Notes: generated by a model from the letters alone, not told the origin. Positions 18,385-28,784 are shown, counted from the first letter of the stretch. The stretch: 64,000 bases of DNA from an uncultured Geobacteraceae bacterium (GCA_903939115.1 CAJAFV010000068.1:37179-101178); one strand, 5' to 3'. A program made the numbers and translations.

Positions 18385-21300
18385 ATGATCCTCTCCGACC
18401 TCTCTATAAAACGCCCCGTCTTCGCCACGGTTATGATCCTGGCCCTGGTGGTCGTGGGCATATTCTCCTACCGTCGTCTGGCGGTGGAAATGTTCCCCAA
18501 TGTCGAATTCCCGGTCGTCTCCGTGGTGACAACCTTTGCCGGTGCATCGCCGGAAACCGTCGAGCGCGAGCTCTCCAAACGGATCGAGGAAGCGGTCAAC
18601 CAGGTGGCCGGGGTAAAGCATGTCTTTTCGACCTCCCGCGAGGGTGTTTCCACTGTCGTGGTCGAATTTCGCCTGGAAGAGAAGGTCAATGACGCGGCTC
18701 AGGAGGTGCGCGCCAAACTTTCCTCTATCCGCGGCACCCTGCCGACAGGAATTGAAGAGCCGATCATCCAGAAACTGGATTTCAACGCCGCTCCGGTGGC
18801 AGCTCTGGCGGTACAGTCAACCACCCTTTCCCCACGGGAACTGACTGTCCTGGTGGAGAAAAAGATCAAGAAGCGCTTCGAGAGCGTAGCCGGCGTGGGT
18901 AAAGTGGACATGGTCGGTGGGCAGAAGCGGGAAATCAACGTGGATATTGATCCGACCCGACTGGAGGCCCTCGGCATGGGGGTCAATGATGTCGTCAACG
19001 GGATTAAATCCGAAAACACCAACACCCCGCTCGGGCGCATAACCCGCGGCACAGCCGAATATCCGCTGCGCATCGAGGGGAAACCGGACCGCGCTGATCA
19101 GTACCGCCAGATGACCGTGGCCCAGCGGAGCGGACGCCCGATAACATTGGGCGAGGTCGCCCAGGTGTCCGACGGCGTAGAGGAAAAGCGTAAACTGGCC
19201 CTGGTAAACGGCCAGCCGGCAATAGGACTGGATATTTACAAACAGTCCGGCGGGAACCAGGTGGAACTGGTCGACACGGTCAAAAAGGTTATCGCCAAGG
19301 TGCAGAAAGAGATGCCGCCCGGCGTCAGTATCACGCTTGTCCGGGACGGTTCAATCATGACCCGCGAGTCTCTGGCCGATGTCAAGGAGACGCTGATTAT
19401 CGGCGGCATACTGACGGTGCTGATTGTGTTCTGCTTCATCAACTCCTGGCGATCCACGGTCATTACCGGCGTGACCCTGCCGATCTCGGTTATTTCGGCG
19501 TTTATCGTCATGAACTCGCTCGGCATGACTCTCAATGTCATGACCCTGATGGCACTTTCCCTCGCTATCGGCCTGCTGATCGATGATGCCATCGTCGTGC
19601 GGGAGAATATCGTCCGGCACCTGGAGATGGGCAAGGATCATATGGAGGCCTCGCGCTTCGGCACTGCCGAAATCGGCCTGGCAGTCTTCGCCACCTCGAT
19701 GTCGATCATCGCTGTATTTGTGCCGGTTGCCTTCATGAAAGGGATCGTCGGACGCTTCTTCTACCAGTTCGGCATAAGTGTGGCCTTTGCCGTGCTGGTT
19801 TCGCTGTTCGTCTCCTTTACCCTGGATCCGATGCTCTCTTCGCGCTGGCATGACCCCTCCATCCATCTGCAGGGGAAACGCAAAGGGCTGGCCCGCTGGC
19901 TGGAGAGCTTCAATCTCTGGTTTGACCGCAATGCCGACCGCTACCGTTCGGCTGTCGGCTGGGCCCTCGATCACCGCAAAACAGTGCTGGCAGCGGCCTT
20001 TACCTCATTTGTCGCCGGGCTGGCAATCTTCAGCACGTTGGAATCCTCCTTTATGGCCCAGTACGACAAGGGTGAGCTCCAGGTATCCTTCAAGACCGCA
20101 CCGGATGCCTCCATGGCCGAGACCGAAGGGAGGATGACCGCCGTTCTGGCTGCCGTACGCGATTTTCCCGAAATCGACCATACCTATACAACCATCGGCG
20201 CCGGTGATAGCGGCACGGTACGGGACGGACTCCTCTATATAAAACTTAAGGAGCGCACGGAACGGTCAAAAAATCAGTTTGTGCTCCAGCGGGAGATCCG
20301 CGAACGGCTGCACAAGGTGGCCGGCATTACCTTCTCCATCGAAGAGGTCGGACAGATCGGCGGTGCACTGAAACCACTCAACGTCAACCTGAAGGGTGAG
20401 GACCTGAACGTACTCAAGCAGCTCGGCGCACGGCTGAAAAAAGAGCTCTACACGGTGCCGGGTATCGTTGACCTCTCCATGACCCTGGAAAATGACATCC
20501 CGGAGTATCGTATGCGGGTCGACCGTGACAAGGCGCTCTCGGCGGGGGTCACCACCAATGATATCGTCGCGACCCTCAGCCGGCTGATTGGGGGTGAAGC
20601 CATTTCCACCTACGAGGACGAAGACGGCGATGCGGTGGATGTGCGGGTCAGACTGCCGGAACGTCTGCGCCAGAACCCCTCGCAGGTAAATGATCTGCGG
20701 GTATCGGTTCCCGATGCTACTGGCGGCATAAAACGTGTGCCACTGGCCAGCCTTACCTCAACGGTGGTGGCGGCCTCGCCGACGGAAATCAATCGCCGCG
20801 ACCTGGCACGACAGGTAACGGTCAGCGCCAATCTGGACGACCTCCCTATCGGAACAGCGGTAAAACATGTCGAGGCGGCGGCCAAACGGATCAACATGCC
20901 GCCCGGCTATGCCATCAATCTTTCCGGCGAGGCCGAGGACATGGCTGAATCCTTCGGCTACATGGGGGAGTCGCTGATCCTGGCGGTACTGTTTGTCTAC
21001 CTGATTCTGGCGGCCCAGTTCGAGTCGTTTTTCGAACCGTTTGCCATCATGCTGTCGCTGCCGCTCTCGATTGTCGGCATGGCCGGCATGCTCAAGCTTA
21101 CCGGCGACACCGTCAACATCATGTCCCTGATCGGCCTGATCATGCTGATGGGACTGGTCACCAAGAACGCTATCCTGCTGGTGGACTACGCCAAAATACT
21201 GCAGCGAAGAGACGGGCTGTCGCGTCGAGATGCGGTAATCCTGGCCGGTCGGACGCGTCTGCGGCCGATCATCATGACCACTCTGGCCATGATCTTCGGC

Positions 21301-21525
21301 ATGCTGCCGCTGTTCCTCGGCATCGGCAGTGGCGCCGAGATGCGCGCTCCTATGGCCCGCGCCGTGGTCGGCGGACTGATTACCTCGACCTTCCTGACGC
21401 TCCTGGTGGTTCCGGTTATGTACACGGTCATGGATGACTTCGGCGGCTGGCTGAAACGGAAGTGGAAAGGGAATATTTCGCATAACACGGAGCAACGAAG
21501 CAACGGAGGAGCAACAAAAGCATGA
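18385..21525 (+). CDS. RND-family inner-membrane efflux transporter (HAE1/AcrB type)
   Basis: The product of about 1046 residues has the RND layout of twelve helices and two large periplasmic loops. It begins [19 protein letters not shown], the usual start, so the TTG 21 bases earlier is rejected. Helix 4 carries the proton-relay Asp pair ([13 protein letters not shown]). The second half has [18 protein letters not shown] sequence ([15 protein letters not shown]) and [16 protein letters not shown] sequence ([12 protein letters not shown]). It would export drugs, solvents or other small molecules using the proton gradient. Substrate is unknown. AAAGGA precedes the start, and the channel gene overlaps its end by four bases. 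Confidence 0.95.
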   Translation: MILSDLSIKRPVFATVMILALVVVGIFSYRRLAVEMFPNVEFPVVSVVTTFAGASPETVERELSKRIEEAVNQVAGVKHVFSTSREGVSTVVVEFRLEEKVNDAAQEVRAKLSSIRGTLPTGIEEPIIQKLDFNAAPVAALAVQSTTLSPRELTVLVEKKIKKRFESVAGVGKVDMVGGQKREINVDIDPTRLEALGMGVNDVVNGIKSENTNTPLGRITRGTAEYPLRIEGKPDRADQYRQMTVAQRSGRPITLGEVAQVSDGVEEKRKLALVNGQPAIGLDIYKQSGGNQVELVDTVKKVIAKVQKEMPPGVSITLVRDGSIMTRESLADVKETLIIGGILTVLIVFCFINSWRSTVITGVTLPISVISAFIVMNSLGMTLNVMTLMALSLAIGLLIDDAIVVRENIVRHLEMGKDHMEASRFGTAEIGLAVFATSMSIIAVFVPVAFMKGIVGRFFYQFGISVAFAVLVSLFVSFTLDPMLSSRWHDPSIHLQGKRKGLARWLESFNLWFDRNADRYRSAVGWALDHRKTVLAAAFTSFVAGLAIFSTLESSFMAQYDKGELQVSFKTAPDASMAETEGRMTAVLAAVRDFPEIDHTYTTIGAGDSGTVRDGLLYIKLKERTERSKNQFVLQREIRERLHKVAGITFSIEEVGQIGGALKPLNVNLKGEDLNVLKQLGARLKKELYTVPGIVDLSMTLENDIPEYRMRVDRDKALSAGVTTNDIVATLSRLIGGEAISTYEDEDGDAVDVRVRLPERLRQNPSQVNDLRVSVPDATGGIKRVPLASLTSTVVAASPTEINRRDLARQVTVSANLDDLPIGTAVKHVEAAAKRINMPPGYAINLSGEAEDMAESFGYMGESLILAVLFVYLILAAQFESFFEPFAIMLSLPLSIVGMAGMLKLTGDTVNIMSLIGLIMLMGLVTKNAILLVDYAKILQRRDGLSRRDAVILAGRTRLRPIIMTTLAMIFGMLPLFLGIGSGAEMRAPMARAVVGGLITSTFLTLLVVPVMYTVMDDFGGWLKRKWKGNISHNTEQRSNGGATKA

Positions 21526-22913
21526 AAAATTTCAAAAAGAATCAAACCGTTTTAGATCTATCTACACCACGGTCTTCAAGGAAAACATTTTTCAGAAGGT
21601 TTCTTGCCTTCTCTGTTGCTCCGTTGCTCTCTGTTATTTCAGGATTTACCTGTTTCGCCCATGCCTCTGAAATCCGCACAGTAATCCTGGATGAGGCGAT
21701 CTCTATCGCCATGGAAAAGAACCGCGATATCGAAAAAGCCCGCGAGTACGCCCACTATGTTGAAGGAAAATATGTCGAGGAGCGTGCTGCTGCCCTGCCA
21801 CAGTTGTCGCTGAACGGCTACGCCGGCATGACAAGGGACAACGGTCAGGGGGCACTGTACGGCGCAGGTACGGCCCCCCTGCAGTACAGTCGCACCGCTG
21901 ACATTGCTCTGAGCCAGCCCCTCTATACCTGGGGCAAGATCGGTGCGGCCATACGGGCGGCAGAGGCGGGACAGAAAACAGCTGAGGACCAGCTGCGGCT
22001 GTTCCGGCAGGCTGCTGTCAGGGACGTTACGACCGTCTTTTGTGATGTCCTGCTGGCGAAGGAGCTGCATACCGCAGCCCGTGAGAACCTGGAACAGAAA
22101 AAGCGCCTTCTTGAAGAGGCGCAACGCAAGTTTGCCGCCGGAACGGCGACAGATTATGATGTATTGGCGGCAGAGGTAGCTGTTCAAAACGCGTTTCCAG
22201 CCACTATCAGGAGTGAAAATGCGATCGCTGCCGCCCGGCATCAGCTCCGCTTTCTGCTGGCACTGGATGGCCAGGACGTCGATGCCAGTGGAACCCTTGA
22301 TATGCCGCCCACGAATCCACCCGACTACCAGCAGGCCCTGAGGACTGCGCAGTCGAAGCGGCCCGAACTGGCCGACCTGCGGCACCGTATCGACATCTAT
22401 AGCGAACTGGTAAAGATCGCCGACGCCGAGAACAAGCCGCGACTCGATTTTAAAGGGAGTGCCGGCTGGCACTGGCTGGATATCAAGGAGTCTCCAACCT
22501 TGAACGGAGCATCAAACGGATCGGCATGGAGTGCGGGGCTGCACCTTTCATTCCCGTTTTTCGATGGGCTGAAGGGAAGCGGCAAGACGGCACAGGCAAA
22601 AAGTGACTTGCGCAGCCGGCAGATCGATGAAGCCAGACTGCTCGAATCGATCGCTCTTGAGATCCGGACCAGCAGAGACGCTGTCAAAGAGGCCACAGAT
22701 ATTGTCCAGGCACTCAGCGGAACGGTCAAACAGGCGGAACGGCTGGTGCGGATGGCAGAGAAGGGGTACGAATTCGGCGTCAAGATCCGTCTGGAGCTCG
22801 ATGACGCCCAGCTGAACCTGGTGCAGGCCAGAAGCAATCTGGCCCGGGCAGAGCGCGACTACCTGGTGGCCCAGGTCAATCTCCTCTGGGCTATGGGTGT
22901 TGCGGGGGAATAG
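21522..22913 (+). CDS. TolC-family outer-membrane channel
   Basis: The 463-residue protein has a long, hydrophobic N-terminal signal (residues about 25-50, ending near FAHASE). Two related halves rich in coiled coil follow, with the OEP family features ALPQLSLNGYAG, ALSQPLYTWGKIGAAIRAAE, KFAAGTATDYDVLAAEV and, in the second half, LSFPFFDGLKGSGKTAQAK. It would form the outer-membrane exit duct for the RND pump. Its ATG overlaps the pump stop (ATGA), with GGAGGAGC upstream, so the two are coupled. Confidence 0.93.
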   Translation: MKNFKKNQTVLDLSTPRSSRKTFFRRFLAFSVAPLLSVISGFTCFAHASEIRTVILDEAISIAMEKNRDIEKAREYAHYVEGKYVEERAAALPQLSLNGYAGMTRDNGQGALYGAGTAPLQYSRTADIALSQPLYTWGKIGAAIRAAEAGQKTAEDQLRLFRQAAVRDVTTVFCDVLLAKELHTAARENLEQKKRLLEEAQRKFAAGTATDYDVLAAEVAVQNAFPATIRSENAIAAARHQLRFLLALDGQDVDASGTLDMPPTNPPDYQQALRTAQSKRPELADLRHRIDIYSELVKIADAENKPRLDFKGSAGWHWLDIKESPTLNGASNGSAWSAGLHLSFPFFDGLKGSGKTAQAKSDLRSRQIDEARLLESIALEIRTSRDAVKEATDIVQALSGTVKQAERLVRMAEKGYEFGVKIRLELDDAQLNLVQARSNLARAERDYLVAQVNLLWAMGVAGE

Positions 22914-23129
22914 AGTTGTATAATTATTTAGCAACAAGCGAAGAGTCAAACTACTTGTAATTCCAATTCCCAGAAGCGGAGCAACCCGTTCCGGTTCGTT
23001 ATCCTCACGGAAAAAATTCCCCTTGCCGCTGCTCCATGGCCTCCTTCTTGCTCTCTGCCGAGTAGTTGATCGGCACGACTGCAGAGGTTCTCTACCAAAA
23101 TTTCTTTCTGAACACAGGTTTTATTAATT

Positions 23130-25706
23130 ATGACGGTCAGTTGTGACGATATTTCATGGATGCCCCTTTTCAGGGGCCTGTCTCCGGACGAGCTTTACTC
23201 TATCGCAATCCGTCTGGAAAAATGTGTATTTTTGTCCGGAGTGGTCATTTTGTCCAAGAATGCGCCGGCGGATGAACTCTTTGTGATTCTTACCGGGACG
23301 GTGAAAGTTGAGCTTCAGGACGGCATCGGACAAATACTCAACCTCACTGAGCTGGGGCCCGGCGAGATCATCGGAGAACGCGCCGCCCTCACGAATGAAC
23401 CGCGCTCTGCAGATGTAAGGGCAGTTTCCGACGTTCAGGCGGCACGTCTTTCACGCCGCGATTTTGAGGAACTGCTGCATGAAACCCCGAAAATCTATGC
23501 GAACCTCTGCACCATTCTATTGCGGCAGCTTGGCCGCTCGGCGCACCGTCATCAGCGGGAGGAACGCGAGCACCGTGAGGTGATCACCAATGTCATCGGC
23601 TGGCAGCTCCTGCCCGAATTTGGCGAATTTCCCGGGAATTCTTCATGGGTGCGCGCGCTGAACGGGCGCCTGGAGCGGCTCGGCAGAACCCGCAGGCATG
23701 TGCTGATCGTTGGTGAACCGGGGACCTGGAAAGACCTTGCCGCCCGGCTGATACATTTTCATGGTGACGCCCCGTGTCCCGTCCTGTTTCTGGACTGTTC
23801 ATCTCCTCCTCCGGTAATTGGCACCGGAAGTATGCAAACAAATTCTGCCGGGGACACACTGCTGGTGGAAATAGCCCAGGAGGCTGCTCTTTTCGGCCAT
23901 ACTCCGGATGGCGCCGTCTATGCCCGCAGAGCCCGGCGCGGCATGCTGGAACTGGCGGCCGGTGGCGATATTATCCTGCGCAACATCAATTGCCTGACAC
24001 CGTCAGTTCAGGGACAATTGACCGCTTTCATGACAACCGGTCTATTCACACGAAGGGGGGAAACCAGTCAGAGAAACGCTCAGGTACGGATTATTGCGAC
24101 CAGCAGTGAAGATCTGGCTACTTTGGTTGAAGGCGGGAAGTTTAACGCAGCATTGCATGAAAAATTCAGCGGTGAAACGATAGCAATGGCGTCACTCCGC
24201 GAGCGCAAGCAGGACATACCGGTAATTGCCCGCAGCCTGCTGAAGAGCCTCAACGCCAAGCACCACAAGCAGGTGCGCCGTATTTCACAGGATGCCCTTA
24301 ACCGCCTGGTTGATCACGACTGGCCGTTGAACGGCAGCGAATTATATCAGGTAATCAGCCGTGCCGTAGTCGTCTGCACGAATGAAGAAATTCATTCCGA
24401 ACAGATATTTCTTCAGGGACAGCCGTTTGGGGATGGCCGTTTCAACCTGCTGTCGCTTCCGTCCATTGAAAAGCTGGCCCGACGGCACGATTTTCCCCGA
24501 ATCCTGCGCTTGAGTACGGTTCCTCTGTTTTTGCTGACCATGTTCTACACGCTGCTCGGGCCATCCTTTGACAATGCTGCAAACCTGGCGGTCTGGACGC
24601 TCTGGTGGCCGGCATTGCTGCTGACGGCATTCCTGTTTGCACGGGGGTGGTGCAGTTTTTGCCCCCTGGAAGCTATCGGAGAGTTTGTCGGCGTCAAGAA
24701 CCGGGTAACGCACGAACCTATGAAATGGCTCCGGCGCTGGGGGGCGCCTGTGAGTCTTGCCGCACTGGTCTTTATCCTGCTCGTTGAACAGGCGTCCGGG
24801 ATGTTTTCATGGGCCTTCGCCACCGGCCTCCTATTGACCGGCCTGCTCGTGGCAACTGTCTCCGCCGACCTGGTCATCGGCCGCCGCGGCTGGTGCAAAT
24901 TTCTTTGCCCTCTCGGCAGGATAGTCAGTATGGTGTCGCGGATTTCATTGTTGGAAATGCACAGCAACCACAATGTGTGCGCCAGCCGCTGCCGGGTTGA
25001 TGATTGCGTCAAGGAGAAAGGGTGTCCAATGGGTCTTCATCCCACCGGAATCGACAACTCTGACCACTGCGTTCTCTGTTTCGACTGTGTCCGCAGCTGC
25101 CCGCATCACTCCATGCAGCTCGACCTGCGCAACCCTGTCCTGGGGCTTTTTAATCAGGCGCGCCACGGGTTCTATGAGGCGCTCTTCAGCGTGTCCTTGG
25201 TGGGCGTTATCATTGCCGCAAAAGGAACTCCGCTGCTTGCAGGGCGCTCACAGGGGGTTTTCCCCCATACCCTATGGAGCCTGACCGAGTCGGTGCTGGC
25301 GCTGGTTATCGTGACTGCATTCACCGGACTTGCGCTGCTCTTATCGACCGGTACCCGTGACTCCCCCTGGAAGCCGGTATTCACAATTTGCGGCATAGCC
25401 TATCTGCCGTTGGCCATCGCCGGTCTTTTCATGATTTATTTCCGCGCATTGGTTGAGGGGGGAGCGCAGATAGTCCCACGCACTATTATTGCAGCGGGTC
25501 TGGGCAATTGGCTGAATGCGGCACGACTTACACCGGAACTTGGAACGCTCCGCCTGCTGGTCTATCCCATTCTTGTTACGGGCGCCCTCTTCTCCTGGTT
25601 CGTACTCAGCAGACTGCAGCATCAGTACAACATAAGTGCTACCGGGCGCATCGGCCACCGCGTCCTGATTCTCCTTGCTGCCGCGGCATTTATCCGCATC
25701 TTGTAA
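23130..25706 (+). CDS. cNMP-binding / degenerate NtrC-like AAA+ / NapH-like 4Fe-4S membrane fusion protein
   Basis: The 858-residue protein has three parts. Residues about 10-135 match a cyclic-nucleotide-binding domain (FVILTGTVKVELQDG, LGPGEIIGERAALTNEPRSA). Residues about 160-430 follow the sigma-54 activator AAA+ layout, but Walker A reads GEPGTWKD, the GAFTGA loop reads GAVYAR and Walker B reads GGDIILRNIN, so key residues are missing. Instead of a DNA-binding helix-turn-helix, residues about 460-858 hold several membrane helices with RGWCSFCP (505-512), RGWCKFLCP (586-594) and two cysteine clusters (617-632 and 647-657), as in NapH/NosR polyferredoxins. It is probably a membrane electron-transfer protein gated by a cytoplasmic sensor. 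No strong ribosome binding site is seen. No operon partner is visible. Confidence 0.85.
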   Translation: MTVSCDDISWMPLFRGLSPDELYSIAIRLEKCVFLSGVVILSKNAPADELFVILTGTVKVELQDGIGQILNLTELGPGEIIGERAALTNEPRSADVRAVSDVQAARLSRRDFEELLHETPKIYANLCTILLRQLGRSAHRHQREEREHREVITNVIGWQLLPEFGEFPGNSSWVRALNGRLERLGRTRRHVLIVGEPGTWKDLAARLIHFHGDAPCPVLFLDCSSPPPVIGTGSMQTNSAGDTLLVEIAQEAALFGHTPDGAVYARRARRGMLELAAGGDIILRNINCLTPSVQGQLTAFMTTGLFTRRGETSQRNAQVRIIATSSEDLATLVEGGKFNAALHEKFSGETIAMASLRERKQDIPVIARSLLKSLNAKHHKQVRRISQDALNRLVDHDWPLNGSELYQVISRAVVVCTNEEIHSEQIFLQGQPFGDGRFNLLSLPSIEKLARRHDFPRILRLSTVPLFLLTMFYTLLGPSFDNAANLAVWTLWWPALLLTAFLFARGWCSFCPLEAIGEFVGVKNRVTHEPMKWLRRWGAPVSLAALVFILLVEQASGMFSWAFATGLLLTGLLVATVSADLVIGRRGWCKFLCPLGRIVSMVSRISLLEMHSNHNVCASRCRVDDCVKEKGCPMGLHPTGIDNSDHCVLCFDCVRSCPHHSMQLDLRNPVLGLFNQARHGFYEALFSVSLVGVIIAAKGTPLLAGRSQGVFPHTLWSLTESVLALVIVTAFTGLALLLSTGTRDSPWKPVFTICGIAYLPLAIAGLFMIYFRALVEGGAQIVPRTIIAAGLGNWLNAARLTPELGTLRLLVYPILVTGALFSWFVLSRLQHQYNISATGRIGHRVLILLAAAAFIRIL

Positions 25707-25721
25707 TTTGTGCTTTCTGTT

Positions 25722-27071
25722 TCAGTTAGATTCCGTTTGTGTCTGTTGTTTTGATTCGAACGGAAGCCTGATCGTAAAGACGCTCCCTTTCCCAAAGGTA
25801 CTTTCTAAGGTTATCTCCCCACTTTGTCTGTTTATGATCTCTCGGGAGATGGAAAGTCCGAGTCCGGTTCCCTTTCCGACCTCCTTGGTGGTGAAAAAGG
25901 GTTCGAATACCTGGCTGAAGTTTTCAGGCGGGATACCTTTACCCGTATCAGCCACCGACAGCAGAACATTACAATCGTCTTGCCAGGTTCGAATGGATAT
26001 GGTTCCCTGGCCTTCAATGGCTTGGGCGGCGTTTACCACGAGGTTAGCGATAACCTGACTCAGGTGATGGCTGTTACCTCGGATCGGTGGCAAATCTTCC
26101 TGAAGGTCCAGCAATAATTCAGCGACATATTTATATTCGTTACGAACAATGTTCAGCGTGGAGTGCAGGCACTGGTTCAGATCCACTAAGTCCGTCTGTT
26201 GATCGTCGCTCCGGGAAAAGCTCTTTAAATCTTTTACAATGCTCTTAACACGGTTCACACCATCCAGCGATTCATTCACGAGTCCGCTCAGGTCAGATAG
26301 TATGCGGTCGATCTTCAGTGAAGTGCGGACGTCTTTAACAGAGTCCGGCCATTCTCCCCCGGTGCGCTCCAGAAAAGCTTTCTCCAGACTTTGGACGTAA
26401 TTCCCGATTTTTTGACCATATTTGTCAAGGGTATACAGGTTGCTGGCAATGAATCCAAGCGGGTTGTTAATTTCGTGGGCGACCCCGGCTGCCAGTTGGC
26501 CGATGGATGCCATTTTTTCCTGCTGTATCATGTGCATCTGCATCTGTTTTAAAGAGTGTTCAGATTTCTTTTGTTCATCGATGGTCTGCTGCAACTGTTT
26601 CATTTTTGTTTCAAGCTTGTCGAACAGTATCTTGTTATAATTCTGTAACTGCAGCATCTGCTCATCGAGCGTACTCTCGTCATCCGCTCCGGAAATGCGC
26701 GCACTCTCGGCGAGCGCCTGTTCGACAGCTGCGATTATTTTTTCCGGCGCTGACGGTTTCAGCAGATAGCAAAAGGCACCAAGACTCAGACCGAACTGCT
26801 GATCCTGTTCCTGCTGATAATCACCGGAATAGATAATGATCGGCACATGCTTGAGACCGGCATCACGCTTGCACAGGCGGCAGAGCTCAAAGCCGTCGAC
26901 CTTTGGCATCATCGCATCCGTAATAATAACGTCCGGTTTTTCAGAGAGTGCCATCTGCATCGCTTCGGCGCCGTCTGCCGCACACTGAACAGAAAACCCG
27001 GCATCCTGCAGGATCAGTTCCAGCATGCTGCGGCTCAACTCATCATCATCTACCGCCAGAATTTTAACCAT
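25722..27071 (-). CDS. Response regulator-histidine kinase (REC-coiled coil-HisKA-HATPase)
   Basis: The 449-residue soluble protein has an N-terminal receiver (ILAVDDDELSR, VIITDAMMPKVDGFEL, KPSAPEKI). A coiled coil at about 140-180 follows. The kinase core has GQLAAGVAHEINNPLGFIAS with the acceptor His, a long HisKA insert, and an ATPase domain with NLVVNAAQAIEGQG, VADTGKGIPPENFSQVFEPF and GTGLGLSISREI. GGGGAA lies before the ATG. It converges with the fusion gene ending at 25706. Role unknown. Confidence 0.88.
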   Translation of the reverse strand: MVKILAVDDDELSRSMLELILQDAGFSVQCAADGAEAMQMALSEKPDVIITDAMMPKVDGFELCRLCKRDAGLKHVPIIIYSGDYQQEQDQQFGLSLGAFCYLLKPSAPEKIIAAVEQALAESARISGADDESTLDEQMLQLQNYNKILFDKLETKMKQLQQTIDEQKKSEHSLKQMQMHMIQQEKMASIGQLAAGVAHEINNPLGFIASNLYTLDKYGQKIGNYVQSLEKAFLERTGGEWPDSVKDVRTSLKIDRILSDLSGLVNESLDGVNRVKSIVKDLKSFSRSDDQQTDLVDLNQCLHSTLNIVRNEYKYVAELLLDLQEDLPPIRGNSHHLSQVIANLVVNAAQAIEGQGTISIRTWQDDCNVLLSVADTGKGIPPENFSQVFEPFFTTKEVGKGTGLGLSISREIINRQSGEITLESTFGKGSVFTIRLPFESKQQTQTESN

Positions 27072-27393
27072 GATTGTTTCCCCACAAAGACATTTTTTCC
27101 ATTGCTACCCGGGTAATTCCAGGGACAACAAACGTATCTCACCTTTAGAAACGTTACTCACCAAGCGGTTCCCCGCATATTCATACTGCGCCGCATGTCG
27201 TTTTAGACAATAAAAAAAGCGGCTACCCATTTAAGGCTAACCGCTTGTTTTTATTGTGGCTGAGAAGGTACGACCCAAACACCACAGACGCATAACAAGC
27301 TGATCTATATAGTTTTAAATGGCGATGTTGTGTTTCTGTTTTCACTAACATGTGTTCAGGCTGTGCCACTGTTCGTACCACAGATAGTACAGA
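27072..27393. other. Gene-free stretch with tRNA-flank-like hairpin
   Basis: This 322-base gap holds no supported coding region. Its one clear structure is the hairpin at 27212-27254, described separately. The rest is AT-rich and without obvious repeats or promoters by eye. Confidence 0.6.
27212..27268 (-). repeat. Direct copy of the tRNA-Ser 3' flank: terminator-like hairpin plus tRNA-end remnant
   Basis: AGCGGCTACCCATTTAAGGC and the following AACCGCTT match the terminator after tRNA-Ser (30449-30494) at about 25 of 29 positions, including the same central mismatch in the stem. It is followed by TGGCTGAGAAGGT, close to TGGCGGAGAAGGT, the 3' end of tRNA-Ser as read on the plus strand. The two copies have the same orientation, about 3.2 kb apart. 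Downstream the similarity to tRNA ends, so no second tRNA is present. Confidence 0.65.
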
Positions 27394-27978
27394 TTAGTTA
27401 CTGAGGGAAACGACAGACTCAACTTCTGCAAACATTTCATTTAATCCTAATCGCAACTGACGGGCAATTTGAGTGACTGAAAAGATGCCGCACACGATTT
27501 GCTTGCCATCATTGCCTTCAGCAATTACCAATCCATGCTGTCTGCCGGCTGCTTTTAGAGAAGCAACTATTTGGCCCACATTTGCACTCTTAACATCATC
27601 AATAGTATATACTTCCAGTTCACGCTGCGGTTTCATAAGGTCACGCACCAAAATATCAGCATGAGTACCACCCATATTTTGCAGGAAACGTATTGGTTTT
27701 TCACCTAATATGTCAGAGGCGGTCAACACTCCTGCAATATTATCATTACTATCCAAAACCAGCAGCATTCGCACTCCATAACGAATCATCTTCGCATTAG
27801 CAGTATCCATGGTTATGTTAGGACGGGTAACGACCATTGAAACTTTGCTCAGGTCGGTCAGGACGTTAATTGCAGGATCATTAATATTTACGTTGTTAGG
27901 AAATACCTGAGTTGGTCGAGCAAAAGATGAACCAGCCTTTAAGTTACTTGGTTTAATCATTTCAAACTCTCTAGCCAT
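27394..27978 (-). CDS. CBS-domain protein
   Basis: From the ATG at 27978 (GGAG upstream) the product is 194 residues. Two CBS-like halves are visible: MVVTRPNITMDTANAKMIRY with GVRMLLVLDSNDNIAGVLTA, and VRDLMKPQRELEVYTIDDVK with GLVIAEGNDGKQIVCGIFS. CBS pairs bind adenine nucleotides and usually regulate an attached or separate partner. Here no output domain is attached. No transport or kinase partner is adjacent, so the target is unknown. It is soluble. Confidence 0.85.
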   Translation of the reverse strand: MAREFEMIKPSNLKAGSSFARPTQVFPNNVNINDPAINVLTDLSKVSMVVTRPNITMDTANAKMIRYGVRMLLVLDSNDNIAGVLTASDILGEKPIRFLQNMGGTHADILVRDLMKPQRELEVYTIDDVKSANVGQIVASLKAAGRQHGLVIAEGNDGKQIVCGIFSVTQIARQLRLGLNEMFAEVESVVSLSN

Positions 27979-28102
27979 AAACAATCTCCATTATGTGAAT
28001 TTATATTAGCACAACAATTTAGGCCCGAAACCTATCACTTTATAGGATCTATAGTCAATTAAATTGGGCATCAGGAGTTGCATGCACTCTTACCAACATG
28101 AC

Positions 28103-28133
28103 AGAAAGGGAGCGGTTTTAAGGCCACTCCCCC
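28103..28133 (-). terminator. Intrinsic terminator after the 56-aa gene
   Basis: On the minus strand GGGAGTGG pairs with CCGCTCCC (one G-T pair) around an eight-base loop, followed by TTTCT. It begins four bases after the stop of the gene at 28137-28307. Confidence 0.65.
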
Positions 28134-28136
28134 ATT

Positions 28137-28307
28137 TTAATTTGTACAACTAACCCGCCGGGTGCTCCGCATGGGATCAACACCAATAGTAACCCATCCG
28201 CTGGCACGTCTAAATTTAGAGACCTTCTCCTCATCAATCAGATCGTCTAACAGATACGGTTTCACGAAGTCAAACTGCTGGTTACTGTATTGCACCTGAA
28301 TTAACAT
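28137..28307 (-). CDS. Small conserved-looking protein, 56 residues
   Basis: ATG at 28307 has GGAGGTGG just upstream, and the 56-codon frame ends just before an intrinsic terminator. The product starts MLIQVQYSNQQFDFVKPYLL, continues with DDLIDEEKVSKFRRASGW and then VTIGVDPMR, with no signal peptide or membrane segment. The gene is short but well framed by signals, so it is probably real. I recall similar short proteins with FRRSSGWVTIG-like cores in Geobacter relatives, often several per genome, with unknown function. It is isolated from its neighbours by its own terminator. Confidence 0.75.
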   Translation of the reverse strand: MLIQVQYSNQQFDFVKPYLLDDLIDEEKVSKFRRASGWVTIGVDPMRSTRRVSCTN

Positions 28308-28415
28308 GGCATCCACCTCCCTCAGTCACCTTCAGAGTTATGGATTACCACACTTTACTTGAATTGCAATAAGAAAACATCCGCTTGAAAAGAAAAAGGG
28401 AGCCGGCAAGAATTG

Positions 28416-28676
28416 TTACGGATGGTAATATTTTACCAGGAAGTCTACCAGCACTCCCTTCTCGTCATTGTTTAAGACAGCACCTTTACCCATCATTTTT
28501 GTTACGGTCTGCTCCCACTCTTCTTTGGTAGTGTGATTTTTCTTTACATCAAAGGGATGGCAACGGCCACAACGTGATTTCAGCAGGTCAGCACCTGGCT
28601 CGCCTTTGCCTGGCCTTTCTTTACAGCCTCCTATTGCTACAACAGTGACCGCTACTACGACAAGAATCTTCCACAT
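28416..28676 (-). CDS. Small monoheme c-type cytochrome lipoprotein
   Basis: From the ATG at 28676 (AAAGGGG upstream) the product is 86 residues. Residues 1-18 form a lipoprotein signal ending VVAIGGC, with the Cys as lipidation site. One heme-binding motif, CGRCH, follows, and a Met-containing region (VTKMMGKGAV) downstream may supply the axial ligand. The C-terminal helix (DEKGVLVDFLVKYY) is typical of class I cytochromes c. It would sit on the periplasmic face and shuttle electrons. The partner cannot be told from the sequence. An in-frame ATG 57 bases upstream would hide the signal peptide and is rejected. Confidence 0.9.
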   Translation of the reverse strand: MWKILVVVAVTVVAIGGCKERPGKGEPGADLLKSRCGRCHPFDVKKNHTTKEEWEQTVTKMMGKGAVLNNDEKGVLVDFLVKYYHP

Positions 28677-28731
28677 ATAAAACCCCTTTGCATATATTGC
28701 TTTGCTCTTATAGGTTGATAAATTGTTTACC

Positions 28732-28766
28732 AAAAAAAAGGCTGCATCCGAAGACGCAGCCTTTTA
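28732..28766 (-). terminator. Intrinsic terminator of the Ala/Lys-rich protein gene
   Basis: On the minus strand GGCTGCGTC, loop TTCG, GATGCAGCC form a nearly perfect stem followed by eight Ts. It lies 19 bases after the stop of the 28785-29024 gene. Confidence 0.85.
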
Positions 28767-28784
28767 AGTACCATAAGACAGGAA

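Noticed and set aside
19351..21495. Long minus-strand frames opposite the RND transporter
   Set aside because: They are rich in His, Asp and Gln as is typical of antisense frames of GC-rich membrane genes.
27251..27300. Second tRNA gene
   Set aside because: Only about 13 bases match the tRNA-Ser 3' end; no acceptor, D or anticodon arm follows.
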